64,000 nucleotides of DNA from Agelaius tricolor (GCA_023055355.1 JALJCS010000001.1:74689381-74753380), one strand, 5' to 3'; counted from the stretch's first letter, positions 49,801 to 63,058 are shown. Program-made: numbers and translations. The notes: generated by a model not told the origin, from the sequence alone.

Positions 49801-51626
49801 ACTTAATAAAACCATTGTTCATTTTCCCCATGGACCTGCTGCAGACATTTCTGTCTTCATTTCAAAGGATCAAAGAATCAGATTTTGGAAAACCATTTTT
49901 GAAAGCAATCTGTAAAACTTTGCCAAAAATGCATGATTTAGCTGTATAACTATAGATTGGTACTAATTAACACACCTGGGGATCACATCTTTTACTGCTG
50001 CCCCTTGCAGCATTTGGCCAGGTCTGGAATCACCTGAATTTTCAATTAAAAAGGAATGGCCCTAAGGACAGATGCATCAGCAGCTCTTCATTCTGCACTA
50101 GAATTTCTTGGGTCATATCACAGTACTTAAAAGTTAGATTTCTCCATTATCCCTTTAGTAAAAGGAATAAAACTGATTTTATAGATCTGCCTGGAGAAAA
50201 CTTTCCCTTTGCACAGAAATATGGCATTCAGATAGTTGTTAATGACATTGTTGTTGAAGCAAAAGAAATGCTTTCCATTACCTTCTGTACATTTTGGGTA
50301 AGAGTCAAACCCTTTTTTTCCGTATTGCCTGATATGCCCAGTCATGTCCAGATCATAGGGGAGTAAGATTCATTATGAAAGTGAAATACACAGCTGTGGT
50401 AGGTGGTTTGACTGTGGCTAAACTAGTAAATAAAAGCAGACAGGAGCTGTAGTGTTGCTTTTGCCAGCTAGAATAAAGTAGCTTCTGTCCAACAGTTGAA
50501 TCCTTCCTCTCCCCAGAGCAAACTGGCCATGTCCAAAAGAGGAAGGGCCCTAAGCTTGTACTGATCCCTAAACTTTGTCCAGCCATCATTTGGGAAAGCA
50601 ATAATTAGCCTGGGCCAAATTCATGCTGGGGAGCATGCTACAAACTCAGAAGGCAGTTACTGTGCACCATTATCCCAGCCCATGCACCCACCACATTTAT
50701 TTGCTGTTGTTGGCCTTTTTTTTTGCCCTCTGGGCAGCCTGAGGAATGTGCATTTTTAGAAATGAGGATTGGAGCTGTTGGGGCCCTGTAAGGAGGTGCC
50801 AGGCAGTACTGAGTGTATGACTGTCACCTGAGGATGCTCCCTGCCATAAACCCCCAGGTTCTGGCTGCTGGCTCCTCTCAGCTGGCACTCTCTGGGTGGT
50901 GGCACAGTTCAGGAGCTGGTCTGGAGCTGGGTAGGTGCAGCCTGCCTCTTTGGGGCTGTGACAGAGTTCAGCCCCGTGGGTGTGAGCTATGGTGTATCAC
51001 ATGGCTTGGAAAAGGTCTTGATTGTGATTTTCACTAGTGTAGGTTATTTTCTGAGGTCTGCTCTCTGAACCACAATTTTCTGTAATAACTGCTCTTTATT
51101 TGTCACAATACACAAATGGATTGGAGTGGCTTGAATGGAAGACTTCTAAGCTTCTTTGGTCTTTGCTTTATTGCTTTTTGTCTGTAATAGCATCTGAGGC
51201 ATCATTAAACACAAAACACAGTGTCATGCCCTCAAAACCATCTTATAGAATCACTGGGTTGGAAGAGACCTTCAAGATCATCGAGTCCAACCCCATGCCC
51301 TAACACCTCAACTAAGCCATGGCACTGAGTGCCACATCCAGTCTTTTTTGTAACACATCCAGGGATGGTGACTCCACCACCTCCCTGGGCAGACTATTCC
51401 AGTACTTTATCACCCTTTCAGTAAAAAACTTTTTCCTAATACCCAACCTATATTTGCCTTGACGCAGCTTAAAACTGTGTCCTCTTTTTCTGTCAGTTAC
51501 TGCCTGGAGAAAGAGACCAACCCCACCTGACTACAACCACCTTTCAGGAAGCTGTAGAGACTGATAAGGTCACCTCTGAGTCTCCTTTTCCCCAGGCTAA
51601 ACAACCCCAGCTCCCTCAATCATTCC

Positions 51627-54148
51627 TCACAGGGCTTGTGTTCCCAGCCTCTCTCCAGCCTCGTTGCCTCCTCTGGATGCGCTCAAGTTTCTCAACCTCC
51701 TTCCCAAACTGAGGGCACAGAACTGGGCACAGCACTCAAGGTGTGGCCTCACCAGTGCCGAGTACAGGGGAAGGATGACCTCCCTGCTCCTGCTGGCCAC
51801 ACTATTCCTGATCCAGGCCAGGATGCCATTGGCCTTCTTGGCTACCAGGGCACACTGCTGGCTCATGTTCAGCCGGCTGTCACCAGCACCCCCAGGTCCC
51901 TTTCCTCCTGAGCACTGTCCAGCCACACCGTCCCCAGCCTATAACATTGGGTTATCGTGGCCAAAATGCAGGACTCGGAACTTGGATTTATTAAACTTGA
52001 TCCTATTGGACTCTGCCCATCCATCCAACCATTCCAGGTGTCTCTGCAGAGCCCTTCTACCTTCCAACAGATGGACACATGATCCCAGCTTAGTGTCTTC
52101 TGCAAATTTACTAATGAAAGACTCAATCCCCTCATCCATGTCATCAGCAAAGATATTAAACAGAGCTGGCCCCAGCACAGACCCCTGAGGGACACCCCTG
52201 GTGACTGGCCCCAGCTGGATGCAGCATCGCTCACCACCACCCTCTGGGCCCAGCCATACAGCCAGTTCCTAACCCAGCAAAGAGTGCTCCTGTCCAAGCC
52301 ACGGGCTGCCAGCTTTTCCAGGAGCGTGCTGTGGGAGACGGTGTCAAAGGCCTTGCTAAAGTCCAGCTACACAACATCAAGAGCCCTTCCCATATCCAGC
52401 AGGTGGGTCTGATGGTCATAAAAGGAGACCAGGTTGGTCAAACACAACCTGCCCCTCCCAAACCCCTGCTGGCTGGGTCTGATACCCTGGCCATCCTGTA
52501 AGCGCTGCATGATTACACTCAGTATAAACTGTTCCATGACCTTGCCTGGTACTGAGGTCAGGCTAAGTGGCCTATAATTACCAGGATCCTCCTTCCCACC
52601 CTTTTTGTGAACAGGCATCACATAAGGCAGTTTCCAGTTATCTGGAACCTCACGAGTGGGCCAGGACTGCTGGTAAATGATGGAGAGCAGCTTCACAAGC
52701 TCATCTGTCAGCTCCCTCATCACCCTGGGATGGATCCCATCTGGTCCCATAGATTTATGAATATCCAAACATCTCAGAAGTTCTCTGACAGCCTCCTCCT
52801 GGATAACAGGGGAACCATTCTGCTTCCTGACACCATCTACCAACCCAGGAGGACAGCTGTCCTGAGGACAAGCCATCTTCCCACTAAAAACTGAGGCAAA
52901 GAATGTGTTAAGTACTTCCACCTTCTCTTCATCTACAGTTACTAAGTTCCCTCCCACATCCAGTAGAGAACAAAGGTTGGTCTCACCCTTCCTTTTGCCA
53001 TTAATATATTTGTAAAAACATCTTTTATTATCCTTTACTAAAGTTGCTAAATTAAGTTCAAACTGAGCTTTGACCTCCCTATTTTTTTTTTCCTACATGC
53101 TCTAGCAACTCCCTTAAATACTTCCTGAGAGACCTGACCCTCCTTCCAAATATAATACACCTTTTTTGTTCCTAAGTTCCTCCAAAACCTCATTGCCCAT
53201 CCAGACTGGACATTTGCCTCGTCGACTCATCTTTCAGCACACAGGGACAGTCTGTTCCTGTGCTCTCAGGGTCTCTGTTTTGAAGCTCATCCACTTTTCC
53301 TGAACACCTTTGTTTTTAAGGGCTGCTTCCCAAGGAACTCTCTGAATAAATCTCCTAAATAGGCCAAAGTCAGCTCTCCAGAAGTCCAATGTAAAAGTCT
53401 TAGCGATGTTCCTCCTGATTTCACCAAATATCAAGAACTCTTTAATTTCATGATCACTCTGCCCCAAGTGGCCTCCAACCACCACATCTCCCACCAACCC
53501 ATCTCTATTTGCAAACAGCAGATCTAACATATCCCTCCCCTGGTGGGCTCACCCACTAGCTGTGACAAAAAGTTGTCCTTCACACACTCTTAAGAACTTC
53601 CTGGACTGCCTCTTTTCTGCTGTGTTAAGTTCCCAGCAGATGTCTGGTAGGTTAAAGTCACCTACAAGAGCAAGGGCTGGTGATCCTGAAACCTTCTTCA
53701 GCTGCTTGTAGAATAAGTTGTCCACTTCTTCTTCCTGGTTGGGTGGGTGCTAACAGACTCCCAGTAGGATGCCAGCCTTGTTGGCTTTCCCCTTAATTCT
53801 TACCCACAGGCATTCAACATTAGTTCCAATACCCATGGCATCCAAAGCTTCCCTAATATAAAGGGCCACCCCTCCACCTCTTCTCACTTTCCTGTCTCTC
53901 CTGAAGAGCATGTAGCCATCCAGTGCAGTACTCCAGCCATGTGAATCATCCCACCACGTTTCTGTGATGGCAATTACATCATAGCTCTGCTGTTGCACCA
54001 TGGCCTCCAGCTCTTCTCGTTTGTTGCCCATGCTGCACACATTGGTATACATGCACCTCAGCTGGGCTGCTGATTTCACCCCTAATTCAGGCTTATCACC
54101 CTTGGGCCTGCTTCCAGACAGCCCAGCTGCATCCCCCTCTCCCTTCAA
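51627..54148 (-). pseudogene. Broken CR1 ORF2 (APE endonuclease and reverse transcriptase)
   Basis: The coding traces lie in different frames. At 54148-53750 are endonuclease parts, with MYTNVCSMGNKREELE and VIAITETWWDDSHGWS motifs. At 53530-53234 is a LDLLFANRDGLVGDVVVGGH segment. At 52957-52367 is the reverse transcriptase N-terminal part, with GPDGIHPRVMRELTDE, HKKGGKEDPGNYRPLSLTSV and SQQGFGRGRLCLTNL. At 52178-51939 is the palm part with the FADD catalytic motif ([20 protein letters not shown]). At 51926-51627 is a C-terminal part. Stops and frame shifts between these pieces disable it. Confidence 0.92.
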
Positions 54149-54150
54149 AC

Positions 54151-54951
54151 CTAGTTTAAAGCCCTCTCAATGAGTTCCACCTGTTCATGAGCTAAAATCC
54201 TTCTGCCCTTAACAGAGAGAAGGGGCCCATCCAGTTCCAGCAGACCAGGTGCTGTAAAAGTGGCCCTATGATCAAAGAACCCAAAATTCTGCTGATGACA
54301 CCAACCCTTGGGCCACTTGCTGAGAATGTGGCCTCTCCTACTCCTTTCATCATTTTGCTCTGCCACCAAAGGGACTAAGCAAAACACAGTCTGTGCTCCT
54401 GCCCTATCAACCACTTGACCCAGTGCCCTAAAGTCCATTTTAATTCCCTTGGCACTCCTTTTCAATCTCATCACTGCCAGCCTGGAGTATCAGCAGTGGG
54501 TAATAATGAGAGGGCTGAATCAGCCCAGGGAGTCTCTCAGTGATATCCTGTACCTGGGCCCCAGGGAGGCAGCAGACCTCTCTGTGGGATGGGTCCAGTC
54601 AATGGGTCATGGTGCCCTCTGTTCCCCTCAGAAGGGAGTCATCCACCATGATTACCCTTCTTTTCTTTTTAATGTTAGAGGAGGTGCTCTGTCTGACAGA
54701 TGAAGCATAACTGGGAGGCTCACTGGGCAGATCATTTTCTTCTACATCATCTGGCTGACCCTCTAGATCCAGGCCCCCATACTTATTCTGAAGTGGCACC
54801 TCAATAGGTGATGGGGGTTGGGAGGAATTTTTATTACCTCCCTACCTGAGTAGGGACCCATTTCCACTCCGCTGGTGGATACCAGGTGTCCTCCTATTGC
54901 CTGCCAGTAGGAGGCATGGGAGTCCTCTGACTCCTGGTGGGCCTCTCTCAA
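54151..54951 (-). pseudogene. CR1 ORF1-like and junction remnant
   Basis: Several stop-broken frames on the minus strand (for example SASYWQ-like HASYWQAIGGHLVSTS and IKKKRRVIMVDDSLLRGTEG) lie between the endonuclease region and the 5' end of the element, in the place of CR1 ORF1. The assignment rests mainly on position within the element and on recalled CR1 ORF1 phrases. Confidence 0.65.
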
Positions 54952-56659
54952 GGATGGAAGGGCAGAACCCCACCAATCTATTTCCTTTCACTTTTCCTGA
55001 TACTCCTTAGTCTTTCAACTTCCTCCCTAAGCTTGGCCACCATCAAAAAGAGATTGTTCACCCATTCACACTGAAATCAGGCTTCTGCAATGCCCCTTGG
55101 TACCACTGATAAGCTCAAACACTCTGCACAGGAAGGGGTCTGGACAGATGTATTCTTTTTGGAGGATTCTGTTTGGCTACAAAAACTTTTACTAACTGCA
55201 GTTTTTGATCGTGTAAAAGCCATTACTTACAAAAAACCTCAAAACCAACCAGCCAATGAAAATACAACAAACAAATTGCAAACCCCACTAGCAGGAGGAA
55301 ACCTGCAGCCCTGCCTGAGGGTGCAGAGCCCTCTTTCAGTCACCGTGCCACTGGCCGGAGGAAAGCCATGCCCTGTGCCTCCATGGCTAATGAGAACTCA
55401 CTACATTATCTAGACCTGTTTGCAGCAGACATCTCATTTTTCCTCTGTGTGATGGGTTATCTGCCAGCATTGGCTGTCACTGTGTGTTAACAGTCTTGTC
55501 CTGGAAACTCATTCCTGAATCATCCGTCTTTCTCCTCTTGGCTATGAGTGACAGAGCCATGGCCCCAGACTCCTGAAGGTTAACCCTCACTTCATCCCTC
55601 AGGGGCTGTAACACCAAACCCTGACCTCACTGGAGTTGTTTTTGTTTGTTCAGTGATGCTGCCAAGAGACAAGGGCAGTGCCACACAATGCAGGATGCTG
55701 GAAAAGGAAGGAGAAGCACATGGTCTAGAACTGTACACCAAAGTCTCAGGAGAATTAGTTTCAATTTTTCATTTCAAAGACATCCTGTTTAGGCTGCAGA
55801 TAGCTCACTTCTGGTTTTCAGGACCAGATTTCATTCCTGATCTGTAAAGGAACAATGCTGGCATGTCCTGACATGCAGGAGTGCAAAGACACTGAATTCT
55901 GAAAGGCTGTGAGGTGTTTTGGGGCTATCCAAACATTGTGGTTTGTTGTCAGTAAACATTGGTTTAGCTGCCCTTGGGAGGTGGTGCTGGAGATGTTACC
56001 CAGCCCATTGTATCCATTGCTCACAGGGGGGATGCTGCCATGGTGCCATTGTGTGCTGCTGGTGGATATTATGAAAGATGATGAGGTGTTCTTAAGCCCT
56101 ACAGCCAGATGGACAACATGGCAAAGGACAGCAGTCTCCTTTCTGCTCTCTGCTTATCAGTTCTTCCTGGAAGGGGCTGGTACCCAGAACGCCTCACAAA
56201 GACCCTTTCTAGAAGGTGACTGGGACATCAAGCTTCCCTCCATATATAGTCCTGTTGCAGCATCACACCAGCCTTTGCTTCTTCAAACACCCCCATGTGC
56301 CTTTGTTCTGTGCCCAAAGCATGTCATTACCATCAGTTCAGGCTATGACTTTGCAGAGCTCTAGCACAACCCTCATGTCATTTCAAGCACTTTGAATTTA
56401 AAAACAGGTACAGAACAAACATTAATTCCAGAATGCCACCAAGAGCAAGGGAAAACCAAGGCCAAGTGTTTTAAAGTATGGATAAAGTCCTTCCTGGGCC
56501 AGCCCTCTTGTTCAGCACAAGGTGTAGGTGTGTGCTGCCTCCCGTGTTCATTGCACCTCTGCTGTGGAATTCAGTATCAAAATCTTCCCAAAGCCACTCC
56601 ATCACTGCTCCCCTCAGCTGTGCATGGGAGAGAAATGATAGTGACAGGCTCATGGGGTG

Positions 56660-57490
56660 AGGTAAGGACAGGGCGAGATTATTCACCAGTGACTGTCACA
56701 GGCAAAACAGGCTCTACTTGGGGAAATGAACTGAATTTATTACCAGACAAATCAGAGCAGGACAATGAGAAATAAAATTGAATTATAAAATGCCTTCCCC
56801 TCACCCCTCCCATCCTGAACTCAGCTTCACTCCTGCTTTTCTCTGCCTCCCTACCAGCAGTGCAGGGGATGGGGAATGGGGGCTGGGGTCACTTCATCAC
56901 TAGTTGTCTCTGCTGTTCCTTCTCCTCAGGGGGAGGACTCCTCACATCCTACTCCCTTGGGGTCACAAGTCCTGCCAGCAAACCTGCTCCAGCATGGCCT
57001 CCTCCGTCCATGGGCCACAGGTCCTGCCAGGAGGCTGCTCCACTGGGGTCTCCACAAGGTCACAGCCTCCTTCAGGCATCCCTCTGATCTGGGTTGGATC
57101 TCTGCAGGTGGATCTCTGCTCCCCCATGGGCTGCAGGGGCACAGCTGCCTCACCAGGGGCTGCAAAGGAACCTCTGCTCTGGCACTGGAGCATCTTCTCT
57201 GCCTTCTTCACTGCCCTGGGCATCTGAAGGACAGTTTCTCTCACATTCTCATTCTCTCCTGGCTGCAGTTGCAGAATAGTTTTTCCCCCTTATCTATGCC
57301 ATCACAGAGGCACTACCACCATGGCTGATGGGCTCAGCCTTGGCCACTGAGGAGTCCCTCTTGGAGCTGGCTGGCATTGGCTCTGTCAGATATGGGGAAG
57401 CTTCCAGCAGTTTCTCACAGAAGCCACCCCTGTAGCCCCTGCCTGCTACCAAAACCTTGCCATGCAACCCAGTACAGGTACCAATGTCCC
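56660..57490. mobile_element. Probable bird LTR-like interspersed repeat
   Basis: From about the A/T-rich AATGAGAAATAAAATTGA through TTCATCACTAGTTGTCTCTG, GTCCTGCCAGGAGGCTGCTC and GGCTGATGGGCTCAGCCTTG to GTAGCCCCTGCCTGCTACCA, the text resembles an abundant bird repeat that I recall as LTR-related. The open frames here reflect its sequence and are not genes. Family, strand and exact ends need a repeat-library search. Confidence 0.45.
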
Positions 57491-58097
57491 TTCTTGGAAG
57501 AGCAAAGGAAGATGAAGAGAGACAGGAGTGAGGCCAGGAGCTAGGTGGGCAGCATGAAGGGGTTGGCTACAGGAAGAAGTCAGCCCTGTGAATCAGCATT
57601 TTGACCTCTATCCTATTTGAAGCTTTTCTGATGTACTGTATGTTTACAACCACACTGACCCTGTGGTGTTCTCTGTCCTCGCTGTGTGGCATGTGAAAGG
57701 TCTGCTTATGGATCCAAATCCTGAAGTGCCCTGGGTCTGTATTTTCTGTCTGTAATAATCATTCTTCCTCCAACACTGCCATAGCCACTGTAACACAAGG
57801 GAGTATAAGCTCAGAACATTGTGCAGTTATTTGTAGTTGCTACTCCCCTGCTCTCATCAGCATCATTTCAGCACTTTTCCAGTCATCCCTCTTACTGACA
57901 GACATCAGTGATACAATTTGTGTTCCCACTCTGTATTCAACCAAAGATCCTCCTTTAGCAAACCTCAGGTAATTTCTCACATCTCCAACTTACTAGATGG
58001 TACAAGATTCTTCACAGCATAGAGCTTTAATGTTCTTTGAATGAATTCAGGATTTGTGAGTCAGCAAACTGACCCAAAGGATCAAGCTAGCTCACAG

Positions 58098-58155
58098 GTG
58101 AGTGACCAGTAGCTAAACCTGGCTCACCCTGTGAGTGACCAGTAGCTAAGCCTGG
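58098..58155. repeat. 25-bp direct repeat
   Basis: GTGAGTGACCAGTAGCTAA followed by (A/G)CCTGG occurs at 58098-58122 and 58131-58155, with one mismatch. Confidence 0.9.
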
Positions 58156-58262
58156 AAAGAGCTCTCCTTGGCTGTTGGAACTCTATGTTTGCTGGTTTTT
58201 GTCCCCACACAAGCCTGAGATCTCATGTCATCTGGGGTATGAGAGCCTGAGATGTTTACCAG

Positions 58263-58293
58263 CATTTCTACCCACAGTCTGTGGGTAGAAATG
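58263..58293. repeat. 14-bp perfect inverted repeat with 3-bp loop
   Basis: CATTTCTACCCACA (58263-58276), GTC, then TGTGGGTAGAAATG (58280-58293). This is a strong small hairpin about 110 bp after the direct repeat. Confidence 0.93.
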
Positions 58294-60084
58294 TTCCCTG
58301 ATCCATTTTTCTTGCTGCACCCTTCAGCACAGGAATCTTCAGGGTTTAATACAGCCATCTCAAGGGCTGGTGGGCAGGAGCAGATCATCAGGTGGCTGAG
58401 CAGGAGCAAGGAGTGGGGATCTGCAAGGAGTCACTTGTGTGGATCTACAGGCTCGTGTTGTTTGTGTCACGTGATAATCCTCTGGGGATGTGAGATGCTA
58501 GATGGAGGCCTGAGATCATCTGTCTGCCAGCTCTGAAGAGTGCTGAGGGAATAGCAAGTGTCCTCTGGCTGGGCTGAGCTCAGAGATTTTTTTTTGCCAG
58601 TAGGAGGGGAGTGAATTTTGTTGAGATTTTGGAATATTGTCATGGCTGCCAAATAACACCAGCGCTGAGTTGGATCACATGCATAAGCCAGAGCACTTGT
58701 GAAGACTGCTCATTTCTTCTTTCAGTCATGTGTTGTGGCTTAGCAGGTTCCAGTGATTCAGTGCCTGGCCCCACTGTGCTCCCCAAGGGGTTTGTGGTGC
58801 TTCCCCACTGGACCCCCCTCCAGCCTGGCAGCCAGCCACTGGCACACTGAGCTCAGTGCCAGCCCCTGGAATTACTGACCTTGCAAAAACTCTCTGCTGA
58901 GAAATCAAGCTAGTTAACAATAAAATCATAAATAGGAATCCAATTTAAAAAATGCAGAAAGCAGAAGGCAGCAGAAAGCAGCCCCTGGGCAGCTGCCACT
59001 GCAGAGCCTCAGTCTCTGGCTTAGGAGGGAGGGATTGTGTCTGGGGTGCTCTCTGGTGTGACTGTTCCTGCAGCCTGACCTCCAGCAGTGTCTGCAGCAT
59101 CACAAGTGGAATTGCTTCATGCAATAGGTATATCCATGGCCCAGGCAATATTTCACCCAGAGCAATTTTATCTTACCTCTGTTTTAAAAAGAAATCATCA
59201 CAAGAAACCTGTAGGCAGGAAAGCGGTGTTCTCTTTTCATGGAAGCTGTTTTGGTGTCGTGATCAGCAGGAGAGGCAGCAGCCAGAGCACAGCACTGTGT
59301 CTGCAACAGCAGTGCCATTTAGCTCTGACAATGTCTTACTGTGTCCTTCTCTCTTGTAGCTCCTGTGGAGCCATCTCTGAGTTGTGGTGAGAGGTCTGCT
59401 TTACCCATGGCACAGCCAAGAGGAAAAAGTGACCTCTGTGAACAGCAAGATGTGGGGGAGGGAAGGCAGTGGGGAGCCAGGCTCAGCCCCATCATCCCTC
59501 CTGGAGTTGATGCAAGTCTTGCTTGGCCTTGCTGGAATCTGCTCACTGCCTTGGTGACTGGAGCTTCTCCTAAGCTCTTTAGATATGCTGTGGCAGGTAT
59601 GTCAGACAAAATGTTACACTCGAGGTTTTCTGTAGGCTGGGGTTGTTCTGTGCAGGTACCAGCAAGGAAAAGGAAAGGTTCCTTTCAGACTGAATTTTAT
59701 ATGGAGTGTCAGGGATTAGAGAGGCCAGAAGTTTTTCATGCAAACATCCTCTATCCAATTTGAAGCTTTTCTGTTCACATATAGAAAAGTTAGAGTTGAG
59801 TCTGCAGTCTGGGCTCTTGTGCCCCCTATGCTGTAGGATGTAGTCAGAGGGAATTCAGGTGAGGCAGCAGCAAAGTGGAAATTATCTCCTCCTGAGGAGC
59901 ACAGTGTGAGTCCAGGGGGCTGGACTGCATTCTGTTGTGAGGAGGTAAAGATTAAATAACCCAAAATTAAAACTTTATTAAGTAGAGGTAGCAGTTGCAA
60001 ACAGGCTGCCTGTCCTTTGAAGCAAACAGTTGCTGATTAGACCTTGCCAAGGCCTGTAGTGAGACGACACTTTATAAAACTTTA

Positions 60085-60310
60085 GGTGTTAAGCTGAAAA
60101 AGGGTAGGTTTAGGTGAGATATAAGCACAGTAAAGGTAGTGAGACACTGGCCCAGAGAAGCTGTGGATGCCCCACCTCTGGAAGTGTGCAAGGCCAGGTT
60201 GGATGGGGCCCTGAGCAGCCTAATGGCAGGTGTCCATGTACACAACAGGGGGGTTGGAATAGGTGATGTTAACGTCCCTTCCAACCCAAACCATTTTGTG
60301 ATTCGACTGT
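60085..60310 (+). mobile_element. CR1 LINE fragment, 3' end
   Basis: GCTGAAAAAGGGTAGGTTTA, CCAGAGAAGCTGTGGATGCC, AAGGCCAGGTTGGATGGGGC and CCCTTCCAACCCAAACCATT, with a TTGTGATTCGACTG tail, are in CR1 3'-end order. Confidence 0.92.
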
Positions 60311-63010
60311 TCCATGAGGTGTGAGTGCCCAACACATCTGAAAATGGGGTATCAACTATTCACACATTCAGTGCTTTTTCAGAAAACAGATCTAACAAGA
60401 AGCTACAGTAGTATGTTCATTTCAGGAGGGGAGCAGGTTTCACCATTTCAGTGTAGAAGAAACATCACTTCTCCAAAACGGTTGCTATTTGCATTTGTCA
60501 CTTATAGCTGCTACTTGTAAGAATTCTCAACATGACATTGCATACTTTATACCTTTAACTCCCTTTTTGTGAGGCCTTCTTTTAAAGTGTTTGCTCCCAA
60601 ATCTGTTGAGAGTGTGGCAGAAAACATGCTTACTAGCAAGTTTTTTTTTCACATGCTGTTTCAGCTTGGGTGACTTGGATCGTGAAGCTTCTCAGGATGT
60701 TTGTGAAGAATGTCTCATAAAGGGGTGATATTGGGAGGTTGATTTCATTACAGTGGTCAAATTTAAATTCCTGTGGCAGATTTTATTGCTGAGGTATACT
60801 GCATATAGACATCACTTAACAGGCAACACAGTACCTACTCAAGAATTTGTTCATTTTGGAGCTACAGACCTGCAGCAATCATTAAATAATGTAAGGGAAT
60901 GGCTTTTTTTTTTTTTTTCTTAGAGTGCAATTTTTATAGGGCTGAAAGAAAGTTTCCTGAGAAGTAACTCCTGAAATGTAACTGTTCCTGAAAGTAACTC
61001 CTTTAGCTTGAATTTTACCTTAAAGGAAATAAACCAAGGGATAATGTCTTGCAGAATTTTTTAAGTGCAAACTGTTCTTCCTCATTTTATTTCCTGATAA
61101 AGCTTTGTTTCTTCAGAAAGATTTTGCTTTTATTTAAGATTTGATGTGAATTTTGCCTTTTATTGAAAACTGACTAGTAATGTTGTTTATTTTTAGGGGC
61201 TAGCAGTTACAGCTAGTTATCATTTGTGATCAGCTTCAACCTCTCCCCTTTCTCTTGTTTTGCCTTTGCAGAAGTAACAACTTCTGCTTAGTTCTATCCC
61301 TTTTTTTCCCCTTACGTTTTCTCAACTGCATTTTCCCACTTTCTGAGTGAAGTTTCCTGTTTCTCCTTCTCCCTTACTGCCTGGGGTCTTTTTCAGAAGC
61401 ATAATTTGACCAATGATAATAATCTTCAGGGTTAAAGCAGAAAAAGAAGAGTCCAGAGCAGAGGTCTAGAGAGTAAGAGGTACATGATGTGAAGGAGGGA
61501 GTTCAAGATGACAAGGAGGCCTTATTGTCAGTCTGGAGGGTAAGGCAGCACTGCAGATTCTGGAGGTGGAGCAGGAAAATGTCTGATACTGGCCAGAAAC
61601 ATTGGGAAAATGAGGAGGAAGGATGAAAAGGGGAAAAAGGATGGAATTGGGCAGAAATTGTAAAGGCTGGACCTGAGGAAAAAAAGGTGCACCAGAAGAG
61701 GGAAGCAGAGCAAAAATCAATGCTTCTCTCCTTTTATCAATTTAAAATCAAGTTCTGCCAGACATACAGATAGAGAATCAAGGGCATGATAAAAGCTGGC
61801 ATGCATCATGCCCTGATGCTATCATCATCATATTTGCCTTGTAGCTCTTTTACTAATTCATAGACAGACATAATATTCTCGTGTCCTTGTCCTACCAAAA
61901 GAGTGTTGTGGTTTTATCCCCTGTTGCTTGTGGCATCTGAGTGTCCAAGTTAATGCAGAGATGGCTCAGGATCTCCACAGAGAAGCAGGTTCCTGCAATG
62001 GTGCAGTGAGATCACTGTCTGCAGGACCCAGAGGAGAGAAACTTCCCTTGTCCTGCTCCTGCTTTAGAAAGAAATTATGGGAACTTTCAGGATTGCTATG
62101 TCACACCTGGGGTAAGATACCATTATTAATCAAGGCTGTAGGTTGATGAAAGAAGATAGCATGACTCTGGACAGATTTTAGTAATGAATGCTTTTCATGG
62201 CTCTTTTAATTACTAACTGGTTATATCTGATAATCTGCCTTTCTAAAATTTTACTGAGCATCAAGGCAATGCTCACTGGCCCATGCTTATGTTCTACTTT
62301 TTTAACTTTTCTGACTTCTAAAATAGCTTTATTTTTAGCCCTGTGTAACTTCCCTGGAGTTCTAAACTGTGCTGAGTAGTTACATCCAGGGTGCAGAAAA
62401 TGCCTGGCCAATTTTTTCCAAAACATCTTAGTTCATGTTATCTGGTATTGCATATCTGAAAATGTTCATCATTAGCATGAGTATTAGGATAAGAAAAATT
62501 TCACTGCTGTCAGAAACCTTGGAACTACCATTTTGCTGCTTTGCAGACAAAACCCAAAATACTAATGAGTATTTTTGGCTTTTTCACATCATTATTGACA
62601 ACTTTATTATGCTTCTCTTGTTCTGAACCACTGTGGTTTAATTTAGTCATGATTATGTTTTGAAACTTGTCTTTTGTTGTTCTTTAACTTGTTTCAGCAA
62701 GTCTTACACTCTGGCTTAGTCCAGAAAATCAGAGGAAAATTATAAAGAAATTTCCTTTATGTTAATTTTCCTTCTTTGCAATCTAGTCTCAAACCCCAGT
62801 TCCCTTGCCAGGTTTATGAGTGCTTGAGTGTTTTATTAGTTATTTAGTTGAAAACATTTTAGGAAATGTTTCTCTATTATGATTATTGCTAATGAGCTGT
62901 GTACTAAACAAAAGTTGTCCATCTGTGGTCTTCTCATCTGCTTTCAAATTACATTGGAAAAGGATATAATCAGAAAACTTGAGGACAGATTATAAACACA
63001 GCTTGCCTTT

Positions 63011-63058
63011 GTTTAGGAAGAACAAAGTTCTTCCTAAACTCAAGAACTACTCTTGAGT
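63011..63058. repeat. Two adjoining hairpins
   Basis: The first has 13-bp arms GTTTAGGAAGAAC (63011-63023) and GTTCTTCCTAAAC (63027-63039) around AAA. The second has ACTCAAGA (63038-63045) and TCTTGAGT (63051-63058) around five bases. The end of the first arm is shared with the start of the second. Confidence 0.9.

Larger units (their letters stand above)
51246..55090 (-). mobile_element. Long 5'-truncated CR1 LINE, antisense in HS1BP3 intron 4
   Basis: The reverse complement ends, at the 51246 side, with the CR1 3' signature (GATCTTGAAGGTCTCTTCCA, then ACCCAGTGATTCTAT). Reading up the minus strand are reverse transcriptase (51600-52960), endonuclease (about 53230-54148) and ORF1-like sequence (54151-54951 and beyond). 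At about 3.85 kb it is most of a ~4.5-kb element. The 5' limit is unclear, and similarity could reach about 55420. It is a single insertion oriented against the host gene. Frame breaks show it is inactive. Confidence 0.93.

Noticed and set aside
51664..52894. Plus-strand frames over the 51-53 kb region
   Set aside because: They are antisense shadows of the CR1 reverse transcriptase on the minus strand.
56860..57328. Overlapping 75-150 codon frames as a possible exon
   Set aside because: The sequence looks like a high-copy bird LTR-like repeat, and no domain is recognised.
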